A stretch of 64,000 nt of DNA from Bolinopsis microptera (Eukaryota > Ctenophora > Tentaculata > Lobata > Bolinopsidae), in assembly GCF_026151205.1 (NCBI RefSeq), contig NC_087074.1:13539167-13603166 (forward strand), in the 5' to 3' direction. The stretch's first letter is position 1. Each line of letters opens with the position of its first letter. The position numbers and the translations under genes were made by a program. Below are positions 60,918-64,000 of this stretch, one piece after another. The notes beneath the pieces were generated by a model. That model did no database searches. It had not been told where the DNA came from and saw nothing but the letters and a program-made list of their open reading frames with translations.

Positions 60918-62982
60918 TGCTGAAACATTGAAACACTTGTTAGACTAAATAAAATAGATAAATAACTCCTTATCACACTACCCTGTATCAATACTGTTAG
61001 CTACCCTGAGCAAATGAGATGTGCAGTTTAGACGGCCTGGCAGCAACAAGATACGTTCACAAAAGCTAGACAGTCATTGGCGACAAGGCATTATCTATGC
61101 ATTAAAGCTAGACAGTCATCGGCGACTAGGCATTATCTATGCATTAATGTTTTGCAACCCTATTCAACCCTATAAATGCTATTGTAGAAAAATATACTCA
61201 TAATAAAAATTTCAAATCTAATTAACCAATTCATTAATAATTAAAAAACCAAATCTTATAATAAACCAACAAAACTAATTCAACTAGCACACGTGCGATC
61301 ATACGCACGAAACATTTGCTGCACTTGTTCAATAAGCAGTCATATATTCAGACATATCCGGACTTGTCGGGAGCTGTCAGGTGTGTTTTCTCTCTGACAA
61401 GTTTTCAGAAAATTAATCGAACTTGAAGAGTTGATAGTGAAGGTGCGTGCCGGCACGTGTTGGTTACCATGGTAACCATGCTCAATTACTAACTCACTTC
61501 CATGGTATGATGATATGAAAATATGTTTCATGACAAAAAAGTTCGGCTGAATCGGAAAATGATTGAAGAGAGAAATGAGCGCTGAAAGTCGGCTGGGTAA
61601 GTTCAGTTCCATGAATATTTTCCTGGTGTCAAAAATAAAATCAAACAGCAGGAAAATGATATCTAAGAACCGCCGGAAAAGGATAGCAAGGAAGGAAACA
61701 GCCATGGCATTTCTTTTAGCCAGCCATTTGAAGAGCATTGAAAGATTTTAAAGCGCCCTGTGACAAAATTATAACCCATGCAAACAAATACCCGTATCAT
61801 TGGAAGGACCAGACACCCAGTCATCCAGCATGCAGAAAGTGCGACAGAGGGGATTAAAGATAACTTTTTGAGGGCGGAATAAATATCATCGCCGTGTGAT
61901 ACATTATCACCTCTCACACCTTCGCTCACCTACTTAATTGACACTTAATCTAACATCTGCACCAGATTGAAATCGGAGACTGCCCTCTCAAAGAGTTGGT
62001 CAATTTGTGTCATTACAGTGAGCCAGGCCTAATTGGGGGTCCGCTGCAGTAAACCGACTCAGAAACCCTACGATCTCGGATCATGTGACGAGAAGTTCTG
62101 CCACGTGCCATTTTTATACACTCTACAGTTCAACATCAAATTCAATATACCGCCTAGAATGATAAATCGTAATTTAGATACAACTTATTTATTTTATCCT
62201 GTTCGGTTGTAAGTTTATATCACTGGTTTCGAAAAAGAACAAAACCAAAAACTAAACAACAGGTTATTTAAACTTTTAAACGAAACAAGAGGTTGGCAAC
62301 CTAAACTAATACCGGTTTTGTACTTAAACTGCCTGCAAATTTGTAACGTTTGTAATGTATTTTTGTTCGCCAATTTTCTAAAAATTCTCAATACGGACTA
62401 CAAAAACCTATTTTTATCAAACAAATATTTCGCATATTTGGTCTTCTCGTGAGCAAATGAGCGAGATCAAGAAAGAGTATTGGTGATACTAGTTCAATCA
62501 TTAGGCTAGTAAGAGAACTAACTTGACTAAAAAGTAAACGTTGCAGAAAGATTTGGAATCAAATATAAAGTTAGATTAAAAAACAATGTCTTGCTACATC
62601 TTATAAAAGAAGCGGTTTAATCGACCATGACAAAGCAAAAAAGTAATGAAATAAAAACACTATAATCAGTTGATGGATTCATCATGTGGCTCACAATAAA
62701 AAACCGCAATCTAAATCAGAAAACAACACAGTTATAATTGAAATTAGTTTGTTCACCTGTAGGTGTGGTGGTGCAGCTATCTGTGACCAATTAGTGAGCA
62801 TGTCGTGGGTCACGTGACCAATTATCCTGATGGGCATTATCTCCCGATATCATCTTGTATCTTGACAACTGAGTTTGGTGACTGCACGTTAATGTATGCA
62901 TTGCATACCACACGTACCACAAACCAGTGGTGAAATGGTTTAGGTTTGTAAATATTCGCAAGCTGCGTCGATTCTTTACATG
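60918..62982. other. Upstream of DMRT; no further gene recognised
   Basis: Should contain the DMRT promoter. A 41-bp tandem duplication (AAAGCTAGACAGTCATTGGC…) lies at 61062-61146. Open frames on both strands at 61340-61751 overlap each other; neither shows domains and I regard both as unproven. Confidence 0.35.
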
Positions 62983-63027
62983 TCAGACAGCCATGTTGGT
63001 CTCGTCACCTGACATATTGTCTTTATC
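62983..63027 (-). CDS. Possible short terminal exon
   Basis: After a TTTCAG acceptor, 14 codons (DKDNMSGDETNMAV) and TGA on the minus strand. It would be the end of a gene running in from the right edge. Weak: no upstream exon was recognised to 64000. Confidence 0.22.
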   Translation of the reverse strand, partial: DKDNMSGDETNMAV

Positions 63028-64000
63028 CTGAAATTCAGATATGTTAGTCACATCCCCCACTTTATCTTGAGCCTGTAGTTTATAGCTTTGACCCGGGTTG
63101 AGGAAAGATCAGAGACTAAAGGAGGTCTATAAGTCCGCAGCGGAAACTGAAAAAGTAAAACAGTTTCTGAAGAAACTTACTTACGACCTATAATTGTGTA
63201 GTTCGTGTTGTATCCATCTATGACTCTATGATATCTGACGGAATCTGACCTCGGTCTCGCGATTGAGTTCAATCCATGATAATAACCACGTTTGATTTCG
63301 ATATTATAAGATCACGTTGAGTGGCTTGCGAACCGAAGCTCTTTTTAAGTTCATAGCTCTGCGCATGAATTCTGCGCATGAATTCTGCAGTCTTTGTAGT
63401 TATAATCAAATTCAAATGGCTCAAACTTTTTTAGGTGCGCTGCTTATATAGTCACATGGTCCTTGGACCTTGTCGTTAATCATTATGGTTCCTTAAATCT
63501 TTAGGGTTGTGGAATTGGAACTGGATTTCATGCTTTCGATGGTTGACAGATGAATGATACACTATAGCAATAGACTGAGGCAGAAAGTCAAAAACGGAGG
63601 ATGGTGTTGAGTGTTGGTTACTATTAGTATTATATAATGCACCCTCTTCGATGAGATGATGGGTCCGACAGCATCTGAGTCTGACAACTTATATTATATC
63701 ACACTGCTAGGCTACAACTATGGGTGCGTACGAATTTACGATTCTGTAGGCAATTGATAGATCTGGGTGATCCTGGGGTTTAATGTTTGTGGTACTTTTT
63801 GTCACGGTCACAATTCACATGTCACTCGTTGTCACACGTTGCGACTTTGCTTATTTTTTGGGGCCCAGTGGAAGGGGGCACGTTATGCGGCGCGCATGTT
63901 ATTGTTAATGTTTTACCAGACGACGTTAGGCTGTTACACAGCACAGCGATCCTCGGTATTATGCTATTTTATATTTATATTAAAATTTAATATATATTTA
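63028..64000. other. Right edge, no gene recognised
   Basis: No convincing exon on either strand. The open stretch 63787-63990 has no features. Confidence 0.35.

Noticed and set aside
61340-61751. 132-residue minus frame and 62-residue plus frame, overlapping
   Set aside because: Mutually antisense, no domain, signal or splice support; kept only as a note.
1-64000. CRISPR arrays, bacterial operons, ribosome binding sites
   Set aside because: Intron-containing animal genes throughout; tandem repeats here are micro- and minisatellites without regular unique spacers.

Overview
The window reads as nuclear DNA of an animal. It is AT-rich, its genes are split by GT-AG introns of roughly 60 to 1,400 bases, and it encodes animal-type proteins: a DM+DMA-domain DMRT factor, a CYP4-type P450, an MFSD4-type transporter and an equilibrative nucleoside transporter. 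Poly-C tracts, microsatellites and many DNA-transposon fragments suggest an invertebrate. I could not fix the phylum.

Layout. 1-1.7 kb: 3' part of a nucleoside transporter (+). 2.4-4.25 kb: two tandem paralogous genes for small single-pass membrane proteins (+). 4.9-9.2 kb: two copies of a Tc1/mariner-like element, one apparently circularly permuted or joined end to end with another copy, the other split by a 2-kb TTAA-type element. 9.28-9.70 kb: last two exons of an alpha-mannosidase-like gene (-). 10.2-13.8 kb: a GPCR-like fragment and several isolated exons. 14.4-16.9 kb: two more terminal-inverted-repeat (TIR) elements. 17.6-19.6 kb: an IQ-motif protein related to C11orf65/MFI (+). 23-27.2 kb: further TIR elements, one carrying a truncated pogo-type transposase, and a 48-bp minisatellite. 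28.5-30.9 kb: a GST-fold protein (+). 32.5-37.6 kb: a complete MFSD4/SLC60-type transporter (+) with a transposon and minisatellite in intron 1. 38.8-43.7 kb: a complete P450 gene (-), converging on the transporter gene. 44-53.5 kb: mostly non-coding, with minisatellites, uncertain exons, a GC-rich hairpin cluster and a nearly perfect foldback element. 53.7-54.5 kb: a small secreted acidic protein (-). 58.7-59.1 kb: a secreted cysteine-rich protein (-). 59.5-60.9 kb: a complete DMRT gene (-).

The genes do not form an obvious pathway; this looks like ordinary mixed gene order. For the nucleoside transporter, GST-fold, MFSD4-like, P450, DMRT and small-protein genes I derived exon chains by hand and the codon phases close across every junction (MFSD4-like 500 aa, P450 515 aa, DMRT 204 aa, GST-fold 362 aa, small proteins 124 and 67 aa). 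Start codons and untranslated regions remain inferred. The most distinctive content is the mobile DNA: several unrelated-looking TIR families each carry arrays of a short family-specific motif inside or just within their ends.
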